DNA of 64,000 bases, from assembly GCF_029318685.1 (NCBI RefSeq), contig NZ_CP119677.1:2218501-2282500 (forward strand), read 5' to 3'. The notes beneath the pieces are model-generated. The model did not search any database, was not told the DNA's origin, and was given only the letters and a program-made list of their open reading frames with translations. Made by a program: the position numbers and the translations under genes. Shown here piece after piece: positions 9,078-18,080 of the stretch (positions are counted from its first letter, which is position 1; the number at the start of each line of letters is the position of its first letter). The stretch is from Ruminiclostridium papyrosolvens DSM 2782 (GTDB lineage Bacteria; Bacillota; Clostridia; Acetivibrionales; DSM-1351).

Positions 9078-9112
9078 AATAGAGGCAAATGTAATTTTAC
9101 ACGGAGGATAAA

Positions 9113-10174
9113 ATGAGTTCTTACTATTTTAAAAATGAAAAAAAATATAAAAAAAGACGTGCACTTATTACTACAATAGGTGTGTTAGGAATAATAGCTA
9201 TAGTTATGGCAGCATACCTTTTTATGAATAAAGGGAAAACAGCGGATACTGCTCCCACAAGTTCATCAAACTCTGCAACTGCACAGTCAAGTATATCCAC
9301 GACAACACCAACGTCATCAGATTCTACTGCAGCAACAACATCAGGTTCAGACATCACATTAAACGGAGTCAAGACAACGGATCACGGCTTTCTTCCTAAT
9401 ATCGGTTCTGTTAAAAAAAGCGGTAAGATGGATGGACTAAAGAAAATAATAACTGACTACACCGCAGGGCTATCAGGAAAGTATGGAGTTACGTTTATTG
9501 ATTTGGCTACCGGGGAGATGGTCAATGTTAGAGACACCGACAGATATATAGCAGCAAGTACCTCAAAGCTTCCTATCAATGTTCTTTTATATAAAAATAT
9601 TGAGTCCGGTAAAGTTAAATTGGACGATATGCTTACTTATCAGAAGGAAGATGTTGAACCCGGTACAGGGATAATTCAGAAATCTGCTTTCGGAACCCAG
9701 TATACGGTTCGTGAAACATCAAAGCTGGCAGTAACAAAAAGCGATAACTGCGGTGTCAATATGATAATCAGGCTACTGGATATTCAAAATGTCCGTCAGT
9801 ATCTGGTTGATCTTGGCGGAAAGGTCTATTATGATAATCACCATCGTTCATGCCCATACGATATGGCATTGGTAGCACAGGATTTGTACAAACACTATCT
9901 GAAAAATGAAGCTGTTTATGGAGAGCTTATAAATAACCTTGAAAATACAGATTGGCATGACAGGATTGATGCACAGCTTACAGGGGTCAAAGTTGCTCAT
10001 AAAATTGGAAATCAGGTAAAAACTGCCAATGACGTGGGTATAGTATTTGCGTCCCATCCATATGTACTTTCGATTATGACAGATAATGTGGATTTTGGAA
10101 CAGCTTGCAAGAATGAAGCAACATTGTCAAAAAAGATATACGATTATGTAGAGGGTTACGCAGGGAAAGACTAA
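9113..10174 (+). CDS. Membrane-anchored class A beta-lactamase-like serine hydrolase
   Basis: A 353-aa protein with a short basic N-terminus, one membrane segment (about residues 22-39), a Ser/Thr-rich linker (45-85) and an extracellular penicillin-recognising domain. The active-site motifs are STSKLP (Ser-x-x-Lys), KSDNCG (SDN) and HKIGNQ (KxG, here KIG). The Glu166-type omega loop of true class A beta-lactamases is not obvious: the region after the SDN motif is short. It may therefore be a peptidoglycan-acting or regulatory homologue rather than a resistance enzyme. GGAGG precedes ATG 9113. A hairpin terminator follows. Confidence 0.8.
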   Translation: MSSYYFKNEKKYKKRRALITTIGVLGIIAIVMAAYLFMNKGKTADTAPTSSSNSATAQSSISTTTPTSSDSTAATTSGSDITLNGVKTTDHGFLPNIGSVKKSGKMDGLKKIITDYTAGLSGKYGVTFIDLATGEMVNVRDTDRYIAASTSKLPINVLLYKNIESGKVKLDDMLTYQKEDVEPGTGIIQKSAFGTQYTVRETSKLAVTKSDNCGVNMIIRLLDIQNVRQYLVDLGGKVYYDNHHRSCPYDMALVAQDLYKHYLKNEAVYGELINNLENTDWHDRIDAQLTGVKVAHKIGNQVKTANDVGIVFASHPYVLSIMTDNVDFGTACKNEATLSKKIYDYVEGYAGKD

Positions 10175-10206
10175 TTACTAAAAATAATATGAAATATACA
10201 AATTGC

Positions 10207-10245
10207 AAAAGCTCATTCACAAGTCATGTGCAATGGGCTTTTTAA
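10207..10245 (+). terminator. Intrinsic terminator after the serine hydrolase
   Basis: AAAAGCTCATT pairs with AATGGGCTTTT (G-U tolerated, one bulge) and ends in a T run. Confidence 0.7.
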
Positions 10246-10313
10246 ATTTTCAGACAATCTATGAGTAGTTGGGTATAATAGATATATGTTTACCAAGGAG
10301 GCTCCTAAAAATA

Positions 10314-10955
10314 ATGCAAAATTTTATATTTAATTTGATACATCATGTAATAGACAGAAATGTTATTGTTACATATCTATTTTTCTTTTTGAACGGAATA
10401 CTTCAATTGATATTTCCGCCGTTTCCTTCAGATGTTATCATTGTCTTTGAAGGTTATCTTACAACATTGGGAGGACAATTCCATTTAGTACCGGTATTAA
10501 TTATTTCAATACTGGGTAGTCTTGTGGGTTCTACTCTTGTTTATTGGTTCGGATATAGAAAGGGTAATGAAGTTTTAAGATATAAGATAGTGTTAAAATA
10601 TATTGACGAAAAGCACATAAAACGTTCGGAAAAAGTATTTCATAAATATGGTAAATATGGGTTGATACTGAGTAAGTTTATTCCAGGGACAAGCACCATA
10701 ATGGTTTTATTCTCAGGTGTTTTCAGAGTTAAAAAGAGAGTTTATTTTTCATATATAGTTATCTCAATACTATTACAGCAGATTATATATATGATTATAG
10801 GACGTCTTATAGGCAATAATCTTACCAGAGTAAACAAATTTTTATCATACTTTAATATTGTTTCTGTAATAGTATTAGCTTGTGTGATTATAGTAGGGTT
10901 TATATTCTACAAAGTTAAAAAGTCCAAAAAAAGTGTAAGTACAGATAACGAGTAA
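10314..10955 (+). CDS. DedA/SNARE-associated family membrane protein
   Basis: A 213-aa integral membrane protein of the DedA family, probable undecaprenyl-phosphate or phospholipid transporters. Typical motifs are FPPFPSDVIIVFEGYL, GSTLVYWFGYRKG and the amphipathic KFIPGTSTIMVLFSG containing the conserved Pro-Gly and Arg-poor loop. Four or five membrane segments are visible. I prefer ATG 10314, with AAGGAGG at 10295-10301 (spacing 12), over an in-frame TTG at 10269 that lies before the ribosome site. Confidence 0.85.
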   Translation: MQNFIFNLIHHVIDRNVIVTYLFFFLNGILQLIFPPFPSDVIIVFEGYLTTLGGQFHLVPVLIISILGSLVGSTLVYWFGYRKGNEVLRYKIVLKYIDEKHIKRSEKVFHKYGKYGLILSKFIPGTSTIMVLFSGVFRVKKRVYFSYIVISILLQQIIYMIIGRLIGNNLTRVNKFLSYFNIVSVIVLACVIIVGFIFYKVKKSKKSVSTDNE

Positions 10956-11057
10956 TTTTTATAATGTTAAAATTTCCTTAGTTTAATTATTTATTATGTG
11001 AGAATAATACCTCTTAGTACAGCATTACAGAAAAATAATACTGGGAGGTGATTGTGA

Positions 11058-11219
11058 ATGGATGCACCTTGTATGAAAGTTAAGTGTGGAGTCATAAACT
11101 GTGCCTACAATGAAGGTCAAATGTGTTATGCCAATGCGCTTGAGGTTAACTCAATGGATGGAGCCAAAGCCAGTATAAGTGATGAGACATGCTGCACAAC
11201 ATTTAAAGAGAAAACTTGA
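11058..11219 (+). CDS. DUF1540 small Cys-rich protein
   Basis: A 53-aa protein, MDAPCMKVKCGVINCAYNEG followed by a second half with CYAN and TCCTTF. The spacing of Cys residues (C-x4-C-x4-C-x7-C-x21-CC) and the CxYN motif match DUF1540, small clostridial proteins of unknown role that probably bind metal and are often linked to sporulation. GGAGGTG at 11044-11050 lies 7 nt before the ATG. A terminator-like hairpin follows. Confidence 0.85.
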   Translation: MDAPCMKVKCGVINCAYNEGQMCYANALEVNSMDGAKASISDETCCTTFKEKT

Positions 11220-11233
11220 TATATGATAACCTT

Positions 11234-11273
11234 GAATAGGATAATCGGTTTATTGCTGGTTATCCTATTCTTT
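11234..11273 (+). terminator. Terminator after the DUF1540 gene
   Basis: An 11-bp stem, 11234-11244 with 11260-11270, followed by TTT. Confidence 0.7.
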
Positions 11274-11308
11274 AGATGGGATAAATATATTAAACAGGGA
11301 GAATTTAA

Positions 11309-12664
11309 TTGAGCAGTAAATCTATAAAAAAAGGGTTCAGCAGAAACCATCTTATTATAATGGCACTTGGAAATATAATAGGTTCAGGCATATTTCTAGG
11401 AAGCGGAACAGTAATTTCAATAGCCGGACCTGGGGCAATCCTTGCTTATATTTTTGGCGGGATTATTATGGTGATGGAAGTAATGTTTATAACTGAAATG
11501 ACTATTATTAATCCCGCACCGGGGTCTTTCAGAGTACATGCGTCAGAAATTTTTGGTCCATGGATAGGGTTTGTAAATGGTTGGATGTTTTGGTTCAGCG
11601 GTGTTCTTGGAATGGCCAGTGAAGTTGCTGCTGCGGCAATTTTTACAGGATTGTGGTTTCCCGGTATTCCACTAGGGGTGTTCTGTGTTATTTATGCACT
11701 GGTAATGACGGTAATAAATCTAAAGGATGCCAGAGGCTTGAGTATAATTGAGAGTTTTCTTGCTTCGGTTAAAGTTTTATCTCTTGTTGTCTTTATAGTA
11801 TTTGCGCTTACTACTATAGTAGGTATAACCTCTTTTGGAGGAATTAAGCTGCTTCCTGTGTTTCAATCAGCCAACAGCTTTATGCCTAATGGATTCAGAG
11901 GCATTTTTGCATCTATGATTATGGTTATGTTTTCCTTAACAGGTACTGGTATCATTGGCATTGCAATTGCCGAGTCAGAAAATCCTGAAAAGGATGCACC
12001 TCCTGCAATTTATACAATAACTATTACGGTTATAGTTCTTTACACCCTTTCAATATTTTTTATTATATATTTGATGCCATGGAAGGCATTCTCAACTTCA
12101 GAAAGTCCTTTTGTTGAAATTTTAAAAAGGGCAGGGATACCTTTTGGCGGTGATATTTTAAACTTCATTGTATTGACTGCCGCACTATCCGGACTTAACT
12201 CATCAATGTACAGTGCTTCAAGGATGCTTAATTCACTTAGTATGGGTAAACAGGCTCCAAAGAAATTTTTAGTCAAAAATAAAAACGGTGTTCCTGTTTA
12301 TGCACTTGGACTAAGCAGTGTTGTTCTGCTTTTAACTGCTATTATTTCGTATATAGTGCCATCAAAGGTATTTGAAATTCTGGCAACAGCCAGTGGATTT
12401 ACTGCACTGGTTAACTGGCTTACAATTTCCATTACTCACTTTTTCTATAGAAGGAAGACTATAAAAGAAAAACCTGACAGACTTAAATATAAAGTTCCCG
12501 GATGGCCATTTATAAATTTTATAGCTGTAGCATTTATATTAATTGTATTTGCCACATCGCCATTATACCCGGGACAGATATCAGGACTGGTAGGAAGTAT
12601 AACTTTGTTTGGGGTATTAATAATTATTTATGGTATTTTAAAGTCAAAAAAGATAATAAATTAA
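11309..12664 (+). CDS. APC-family amino acid permease
   Basis: A 451-aa protein with about 12 membrane segments. The N-terminal MALGNIIGSGIFLGSGTVIS motif is the APC signature that shapes the substrate site in helix 1, and AESENPEKDAP after helix 6 is also typical. The substrate cannot be assigned; it resembles AnsP/GabP-like permeases. TTG 11309 is the likely start, with AGGGAG about 8 nt upstream. It is the last gene before the cellulosome operon, and no clear terminator separates it from the long leader. Confidence 0.88.
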   Translation: MSSKSIKKGFSRNHLIIMALGNIIGSGIFLGSGTVISIAGPGAILAYIFGGIIMVMEVMFITEMTIINPAPGSFRVHASEIFGPWIGFVNGWMFWFSGVLGMASEVAAAAIFTGLWFPGIPLGVFCVIYALVMTVINLKDARGLSIIESFLASVKVLSLVVFIVFALTTIVGITSFGGIKLLPVFQSANSFMPNGFRGIFASMIMVMFSLTGTGIIGIAIAESENPEKDAPPAIYTITITVIVLYTLSIFFIIYLMPWKAFSTSESPFVEILKRAGIPFGGDILNFIVLTAALSGLNSSMYSASRMLNSLSMGKQAPKKFLVKNKNGVPVYALGLSSVVLLLTAIISYIVPSKVFEILATASGFTALVNWLTISITHFFYRRKTIKEKPDRLKYKVPGWPFINFIAVAFILIVFATSPLYPGQISGLVGSITLFGVLIIIYGILKSKKIIN

Positions 12665-12773
12665 TTATGTTGATATCATGTAAAGAAGTAATTACAAGCA
12701 AAACTTATTAAAAACGACAAAATATTCTTTAATTATTGTTAATTATTGCTTATTTATTTAACTTATTACAGAT

Positions 12774-12840
12774 TTCTAGATATAAATGTTAGTTATCATA
12801 TTGCATATTATTATAATTTATGGTAATTTAATATCTAGAA
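12774..12840. repeat. 10-bp inverted repeat upstream of the cip-cel promoter
   Basis: TTCTAGATAT (12774-12783) and ATATCTAGAA (12831-12840) are perfect complements 47 nt apart, lying about 150 nt upstream of the promoter candidate. This could be a pair of half-sites for an activator or the terminator region of the permease gene. Confidence 0.4.
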
Positions 12841-12987
12841 TATTACAAAAGAGGTAAATAATTAACGTAATATAGTGAAAATTTACCTTATGGCATGTAG
12901 AAAAAAAGCACAAAAAATAAAAAAATAGAAGGGCGAAATTTATAAAATATTACCAAAAATCCTGTTGAAAAAATGTTAAAAAAGTAC

Positions 12988-13016
12988 TTGTCATTTAATT
13001 ACATAAATGGTAATAT
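12988..13016 (+). promoter_or_regulatory. Candidate cip-cel promoter
   Basis: TTGTCA (12988-12993) and TAATAT (13011-13016) with an ideal 17-nt spacer. The start would be near 13023, giving a leader of about 650 nt. Confidence 0.6.
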
Positions 13017-13047
13017 GAATTTGAGGCATTTACGACTATACAAAAAA

Positions 13048-13068
13048 TATGAAAAAAGCGTTTAAAGG
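13048..13068 (+). promoter_or_regulatory. cre-like site downstream of the candidate start
   Basis: TGAAAAAAGCGTTTAAA at 13050-13066 resembles the CcpA cre core (A/T flanks around GCG) but has mismatches to the consensus. Its place about 30 nt after the predicted start would suit roadblock repression by CcpA. Confidence 0.4.
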
Positions 13069-13473
13069 GGTAATGAATTATTAATTTGTTAAAACAAAAA
13101 AGGATAAAATTTGATAATGGTAAGCACCTATGGTAAACGGCTTAAACATATTCATTTCAAATATCTGTAAGATTCGCTTTTATAAGTATTAACTCTCTAA
13201 GTTATATTCTTTCTAACAATCATTATATCTTATTTAAATTTACGTCTATAAAACATTTGGCTACTTTAGCTGTAAGCATTATGACAGAATAGTACCTTCT
13301 TTTCAGAAAAAGTCATCGTTATATAAAAATCTAATAAAAAGTGATTATAAAAAGTATCAGGGTAATCGTAACAGTTAACTGAGATTATGCGGTTATCTTT
13401 GAGAATTTTATGAACAGTTGAAGCATTTCTGAATTAATTTAAATTATGAAAAACCACTTAGCCAATAAAGATT

Positions 13474-13483
13474 AAGGAGGTGA
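13474..13483 (+). promoter_or_regulatory. Orphan Shine-Dalgarno sequence in the leader
   Basis: AAGGAGGTGA is a full anti-SD complement but is not followed by ATG, GTG or TTG at a usable distance. It lies about 200 nt before cipC. It could stabilise a processed 5' end, as the STAB-SD element does in Bacillus cry3A mRNA. Confidence 0.5.
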
Positions 13484-13509
13484 AATATTTATTCAGTTAT
13501 ATCAGTATG

Positions 13510-13586
13510 CTTAAAAATGTAACATTTTTAAGTAAGGCTGTTTAAAAGTATCTTTAATAAAAGTACCTTTTATTAATAACTGCCTT
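13510..13586 (+). promoter_or_regulatory. Structured segment of the cipC leader
   Basis: A hairpin CTTAAAAATGT/ACATTTTTAAG (13510-13532) is followed by a second structure whose outer stem is 13534-13542/13578-13586 (one mismatch) and whose inner 10-bp stem is 13554-13563/13567-13576. All lie between the orphan SD and the cipC ribosome site. Confidence 0.6.
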
Positions 13587-13676
13587 AAACTGATAAGAGG
13601 CTGAATATTGGTGATAAAACCCATAGTCAGAAGGCCAAATGGTTTTCATGTAAAATAAAAAATAGGAGGTTTACAA

Positions 13677-16600
13677 ATGCGTAAAAAGTCTTTAGCATTT
13701 TTGTTAGCACTAACAATGTTGGTGACATTATTAGGAGCTCAACTTACAGCTTTTGCAGCAGGAAATGGTGCCGTGTCAGTTCAATTTAATAATGGCGCTT
13801 CATCGACATCATCAAATTCCATATACGCTAGATTTAAAGTTACAAATACAAGTGGTTCACCAATCAACTTGGCAGATTTGAAACTTAGATATTACTACAC
13901 TCAGGATGCTGACAAGCCATTGACATTCTGGTGTGACCATGCAGGTTATATGAGTGGCAGCAGTTACATAGATGCTACTTCAAAGGTATCTGGAGAATTT
14001 AAAACTCAAAGCCCTGCTGTTACAAACGCAGACCACTATCTTGAAGTTTCATTGAGCAGTGGTGCAGGAAGTCTTCCTAATGGCGGATCCATAGAGATTC
14101 AAACAAGATTTGCCAGAAACGACTGGAGCAACTTTGATCAATCAAATGACTGGTCATATACTTCAGCCGGTTCATACATGGATTGGCAGAAAATTGCTGC
14201 TTTCGTAGGAGGAACCCTTGCTTTTGGTTCAATACCAGACGGCGGTGATCAAAAATTACCTACAATCAATCCTACTTCTATTTCAGCAGATGCAGGAGCA
14301 TTTGCAGATACTAAGATAGCTATTACTCCTAACGGTAATACTTTCAATGGAATTAGTGAATTAACAAGCAGTCAATATACTAAAGGAACAAATGAAGTAA
14401 CAATATTGGCTAGTTACTTGAATACACTTCCAGCAAATAGTACAAAAACTCTTACTTTCGATTTTGGTTTGGGCAGTAACAATCCTAAGTTGACTGTTAA
14501 TGTTGGCAAGGGCGGAAGCGGAGATTCTCTTAAAGTTACAGTAGGAACAGCTTCTGGCGCACCTGGTGACACAGTAACAGTTCCTGTTACATTTGCTGAT
14601 GTAGCAAAAATGAAAAACGTTGGAACATGTGATTTCTATCTTGGATATGATACTTCATTGTTAGAGGTAGTATCAATAACTGCAGGTCCGATAGTTACGA
14701 ATGCTAAAGTAAACTTCTCAAGCAATGCAAAAGATGGTAAAATCAGCTTCCTGTTCGTGGATGACACGCTTACAGATGAATCGATAACTGCAGATGGTGT
14801 TTTTGCAAACATTATATTCAAATTAAAGAGTGTGTCAACAAAAACGACTACACCGGTAGCATTTAAAGACGGTGGAGCTTTTGGTGACGGAACTATGGCA
14901 AAAATATCTTCAGTTACTAAGACTAACGGTAGTGTAACAATAATTCCAGGCGACCAACCTACTAAGGAACTTAAAGTTACAGTAGGAACAGCTTCTGGTG
15001 CTCCTGGCGATACTGTAACAGTTCCTGTTACCTTTGCTGATGTAGCAAGCGCAGGCAATGTAGGAACATGTGATTTCTATCTTGGATATGATGCTTCATT
15101 GTTAGAAGTAGTATCAATAACTGCAGGTCCAATAGTTAAAAATGCAGATGTCAACTTCTCAAGCAGTGCAAAAAATGGTAAAATCAGCTTCCTGTTCGTG
15201 GATGACACACTTACAGATGAAGCGATAACTGCAGATGGTGTTTTTGCAAACATCAAATTTAAATTAAAGAGTGTATCAACAAAAACTACTACACCGGTAG
15301 CATTTAAAGACGGCGGAGCTTTCGGTGACGGTAATATGGCAAAAATAGGTACAGTTACTAAGACTGACGGTAGTGTAACAATAATCCCAGGCGACCAACC
15401 TACTAAGGAACTTAAAGTTACAGTAGGAACAGCTTCTGGTGCTCCTGGTGATACTGTAACAGTTCCTGTTACCTTTGCTGATGTAGCAAGCGCAGGCAAT
15501 GTAGGAACATGTGATTTCTATCTTGGATATGATGCTTCACTGTTAGAGGTAGTATCAGTAGATGCAGGTCCGATAGTTACGAATGCTAAAGTAAACTTCT
15601 CAAGCAGTGCAAAAAATGGCAAAATCAGCTTCTTGTTCGTGGATGACACACTCACAGATGAATCGATAACTGCAGATGGTGTTTTTGCAAACATCACATT
15701 CAAATTAAAGAGTGTATCAACAAAAACTATTACACCGGTAGCATTTAAAGACGGCGGAGCTTTCGGTGACGGTAATATGGCAAAAATAGGTACAGTTACT
15801 AAGACTGACGGTAGTGTAACAATAATCCCAGGCGACCAACCTACTAAGGAACTTAAAGTTACAGTAGGAACAGCTGAAGGTAAAGCAGGAGATACAGTAA
15901 CAGTTCCTGTTACCTTTGCTGATGTAGCAAGTGCAGGTAATGTAGGAACATGTGACTTCTATCTTGGATATGATGCTTCATTGTTAGAGGTAGTATCAGT
16001 AGCTGCAGGTCCGATAGTTACGAATGCTAAAGTAAACTTCTCAAGCAGTGCAAAAAATGGCAAAATCAGCTTCTTGTTCGTGGATGACACACTTACAGAT
16101 GAATCGATAACTGCAGATGGTGTTTTTGCAAACATCACATTCAAATTAAATAGTGTATCAGCAAAAACTACTACACCGGTAGCATTTAAAGACGGCGGAG
16201 CTTTCGGTGACGGTAATATGGCAAAAATAGGTACAGTTACTAAGACTAACGGTAGCGTAACTATAAATGTTGGAGATACTCCAGTAGACCCAACAATCAC
16301 TCCTGCAACTGCATCTTTCGATAAGTATGCTCCTGCAGATATAGCTGTAACTCTTACACCAAACGGAAATACCTTCAAAGGTATCACAGATTTGACATCA
16401 GGTACAGATTATACAGTATCAGGTAATGTTGTAACAATTTCAAAGAGCTACTTGAGCACTCTTGCAGTTGGCTCAAAGACTCTCACATTTGATTTTGGTG
16501 TTACAAATAATCCTACTTTAGTATTAACAATTGTTGATACTACTCCTCAACCTACTAAGGGACTTAAAGTTACAGTAGGAACAGCTTCAGGTAAAGTTGG

Positions 16601-17966
16601 AGATACAGTAACCGTTCCTGTAACTTTTGCTGATGTAGCAAGTGCAGGTAATGTAGGAACATGTGATTTCTATCTTGGATATGATGCTTCATTATTAGAT
16701 GTAGTATCAGTAGCTGCAGGTCCGATAGTTACGAATGCTAAAGTAAACTTCTCAAGCAATGCAAAAAATGGCAAAATCAGCTTCCTGTTCGTGGATGACA
16801 CACTTACAGATGAATCGATAACTGCAGATGGTGTTTTTGCAAACATCACATTCAAATTAAAGAGTGTATCAGCAAAAACTACTACACCGGTAGCATTTAA
16901 AGATGGCGGAGCTTTCGGTGACGGTAATATGGGAAAAATAGGTACAGTTACTAAGACTAACGGTAGTGTAACTATTGATGTTGGAGATGTTACTCCAGAA
17001 GACCCAACAATCACTCCTGCAACTGCATCTTTCGATAAGTATGCTCCTGCAGATGTAGCTGTAACTCTTACACCAAATGGAAATACCTTCAAAGGTATCA
17101 CAGGTTTGACATCAGGTACTGATTATACAGTATCAGGTAATGTTGTAACAATTTCAAAGAGCTATTTGAGCACTCTTGCAGTTGGTTCAAAGATACTCAC
17201 ATTTGATTTTGGTGTTACAAATAATCCAGTTTTAACTTTAACAATCGCTGACAATACTCCTGTTGTTGTAGACCCAACAATTACTCCTGCAACTGCATCT
17301 TTTGATAAGTATGTTCCTGCAAATGTAACTGTAACTCTTACACCAAACGGAAATACCTTCAAAGAAATCACAGGTTTGACATCAGGTACTGATTATACAG
17401 TATCAGGTAATGTTGTAACAATTTCAAAGAGCTATTTGAGCACTCTTGCAGTTGGTTCAAAGACACTCACATTTGATTTTGGTGTTACAAATAACCCAGT
17501 TCTGACTTTAACAATCACTGACACTACTCCTGTTGTTAAAGGACTTGGAGTAAAGATTTCTTCTGTAGAAGGAAAAGCTGGTGATACTATAACAGTACCT
17601 GTAACTTTGAGCAATGTTGCTAAATCAGGTAATATAGGAACATGTAATTTCTATATTACATATGACCCTACTTTATTGCAGGCAGTATCAGCTAAAGCTG
17701 GTGATATAGTAGTCAATGCAGTTATGAACTTCAATGGTACCATCAATGCTACTAAAGGTACAATTAGTGTTCTTTTCATTGATAACACTTTAACTGATGA
17801 ACCTATCATTGCAGATGGTACAATTGTAAATCTTACTTTTAAAGTTTTAGGTACTTTAAGCACAACAACTCCTATCGCTTTTAAAGCAGGTGGAGCATTC
17901 GGTAATGGTGACATGGCAAAAATCTCCGATATCACATATACAGACGGAAGTGCAAAACTTAATTAG
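13677..17966 (+). CDS. cipC: Cellulosomal scaffoldin CipC (CBM3a, four X2, six cohesins)
   Basis: The 1429-aa primary scaffoldin binds cellulose and docks dockerin enzymes outside the cell. Order: signal peptide 1-27 (cut near AFA/AG); CBM3a about 28-190; X2 about 195-280; cohesins at about 283, 431, 578 and 725; X2 at about 872; cohesin 5 at about 962; two tandem X2 at about 1110 and 1200; cohesin 6 at about 1289 to the end. Cohesins 1-4 are nearly identical 441-444-bp DNA repeats; cohesin 6 is divergent. There is no dockerin and no sortase or SLH anchor. R. cellulolyticum H10 CipC has eight cohesins and two X2, so this is a different arrangement. AGGAGG at 13664-13669 precedes ATG. It is the first gene of the operon. 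Confidence 0.97.
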   Translation: MRKKSLAFLLALTMLVTLLGAQLTAFAAGNGAVSVQFNNGASSTSSNSIYARFKVTNTSGSPINLADLKLRYYYTQDADKPLTFWCDHAGYMSGSSYIDATSKVSGEFKTQSPAVTNADHYLEVSLSSGAGSLPNGGSIEIQTRFARNDWSNFDQSNDWSYTSAGSYMDWQKIAAFVGGTLAFGSIPDGGDQKLPTINPTSISADAGAFADTKIAITPNGNTFNGISELTSSQYTKGTNEVTILASYLNTLPANSTKTLTFDFGLGSNNPKLTVNVGKGGSGDSLKVTVGTASGAPGDTVTVPVTFADVAKMKNVGTCDFYLGYDTSLLEVVSITAGPIVTNAKVNFSSNAKDGKISFLFVDDTLTDESITADGVFANIIFKLKSVSTKTTTPVAFKDGGAFGDGTMAKISSVTKTNGSVTIIPGDQPTKELKVTVGTASGAPGDTVTVPVTFADVASAGNVGTCDFYLGYDASLLEVVSITAGPIVKNADVNFSSSAKNGKISFLFVDDTLTDEAITADGVFANIKFKLKSVSTKTTTPVAFKDGGAFGDGNMAKIGTVTKTDGSVTIIPGDQPTKELKVTVGTASGAPGDTVTVPVTFADVASAGNVGTCDFYLGYDASLLEVVSVDAGPIVTNAKVNFSSSAKNGKISFLFVDDTLTDESITADGVFANITFKLKSVSTKTITPVAFKDGGAFGDGNMAKIGTVTKTDGSVTIIPGDQPTKELKVTVGTAEGKAGDTVTVPVTFADVASAGNVGTCDFYLGYDASLLEVVSVAAGPIVTNAKVNFSSSAKNGKISFLFVDDTLTDESITADGVFANITFKLNSVSAKTTTPVAFKDGGAFGDGNMAKIGTVTKTNGSVTINVGDTPVDPTITPATASFDKYAPADIAVTLTPNGNTFKGITDLTSGTDYTVSGNVVTISKSYLSTLAVGSKTLTFDFGVTNNPTLVLTIVDTTPQPTKGLKVTVGTASGKVGDTVTVPVTFADVASAGNVGTCDFYLGYDASLLDVVSVAAGPIVTNAKVNFSSNAKNGKISFLFVDDTLTDESITADGVFANITFKLKSVSAKTTTPVAFKDGGAFGDGNMGKIGTVTKTNGSVTIDVGDVTPEDPTITPATASFDKYAPADVAVTLTPNGNTFKGITGLTSGTDYTVSGNVVTISKSYLSTLAVGSKILTFDFGVTNNPVLTLTIADNTPVVVDPTITPATASFDKYVPANVTVTLTPNGNTFKEITGLTSGTDYTVSGNVVTISKSYLSTLAVGSKTLTFDFGVTNNPVLTLTITDTTPVVKGLGVKISSVEGKAGDTITVPVTLSNVAKSGNIGTCNFYITYDPTLLQAVSAKAGDIVVNAVMNFNGTINATKGTISVLFIDNTLTDEPIIADGTIVNLTFKVLGTLSTTTPIAFKAGGAFGNGDMAKISDITYTDGSAKLN
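14523..16289 (+). repeat. Four tandem cohesin-coding repeats in cipC
   Basis: Near-identical units of 441-444 bp begin at about 14523, 14967, 15408 and 15849. The linker IIPGDQPTK is repeated between units. A fifth copy lies at about 16560. High DNA identity makes this region open to recombination and to assembly collapse. Confidence 0.9.
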
Positions 17967-17984
17967 TTATTGAATTTAAATTTT

Positions 17985-18054
17985 CCATACTTTATGGCTG
18001 AAAAGCCATAAAGTATGGAGCTTTAAAAAACTTATGGCAGTACAACTGCCATAA
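17985..18054 (+). promoter_or_regulatory. Double stem-loop between cipC and cel48F
   Basis: A perfect 14-bp hairpin (17985-17998/18005-18018, 6-nt loop) is followed by a perfect 10-bp hairpin (18032-18041/18045-18054). Neither has a long T run, so they look like RNA processing or protection elements rather than full terminators. Confidence 0.8.
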
Positions 18055-18080
18055 AATTCAAATAATAAGGAAGGTGTAAA

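Larger units (their letters stand above)
12665..13676 (+). promoter_or_regulatory. Long non-coding leader and promoter region of the cip-cel operon
   Basis: About 1 kb of very AT-rich DNA with no credible gene. It contains a 10-bp inverted repeat (12774-12783/12831-12840), a promoter candidate, a cre-like site, an orphan Shine-Dalgarno sequence (13474-13483), and paired hairpins just before cipC. In R. cellulolyticum the homologous operon is known to have a long 5' untranslated region and catabolite control, so a transcript starting near 13023 (about 650 nt leader) is plausible. Confidence 0.7.

Noticed and set aside
9113..10174. Beta-lactamase resistance gene
   Set aside because: SxxK, SDN and KxG motifs are present, but the class A Glu of the omega loop is not evident, so resistance is not supported.
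13128..13148. GGTAAACGGCTTAAACA as a cre site
   Set aside because: Three mismatches to the consensus, including the conserved TG and final C; the site at 13050 is somewhat better placed.
14523..17540. Regularly spaced repeats that could suggest a CRISPR-like array
   Set aside because: The units are about 441 bp and encode protein modules; no short repeats with unique spacers.
14636..17935. Repeated 140-aa open frames on the minus strand inside cipC
   Set aside because: They repeat with the cohesin period and are antisense shadows of the low-stop codon usage in cipC; no ribosome sites.
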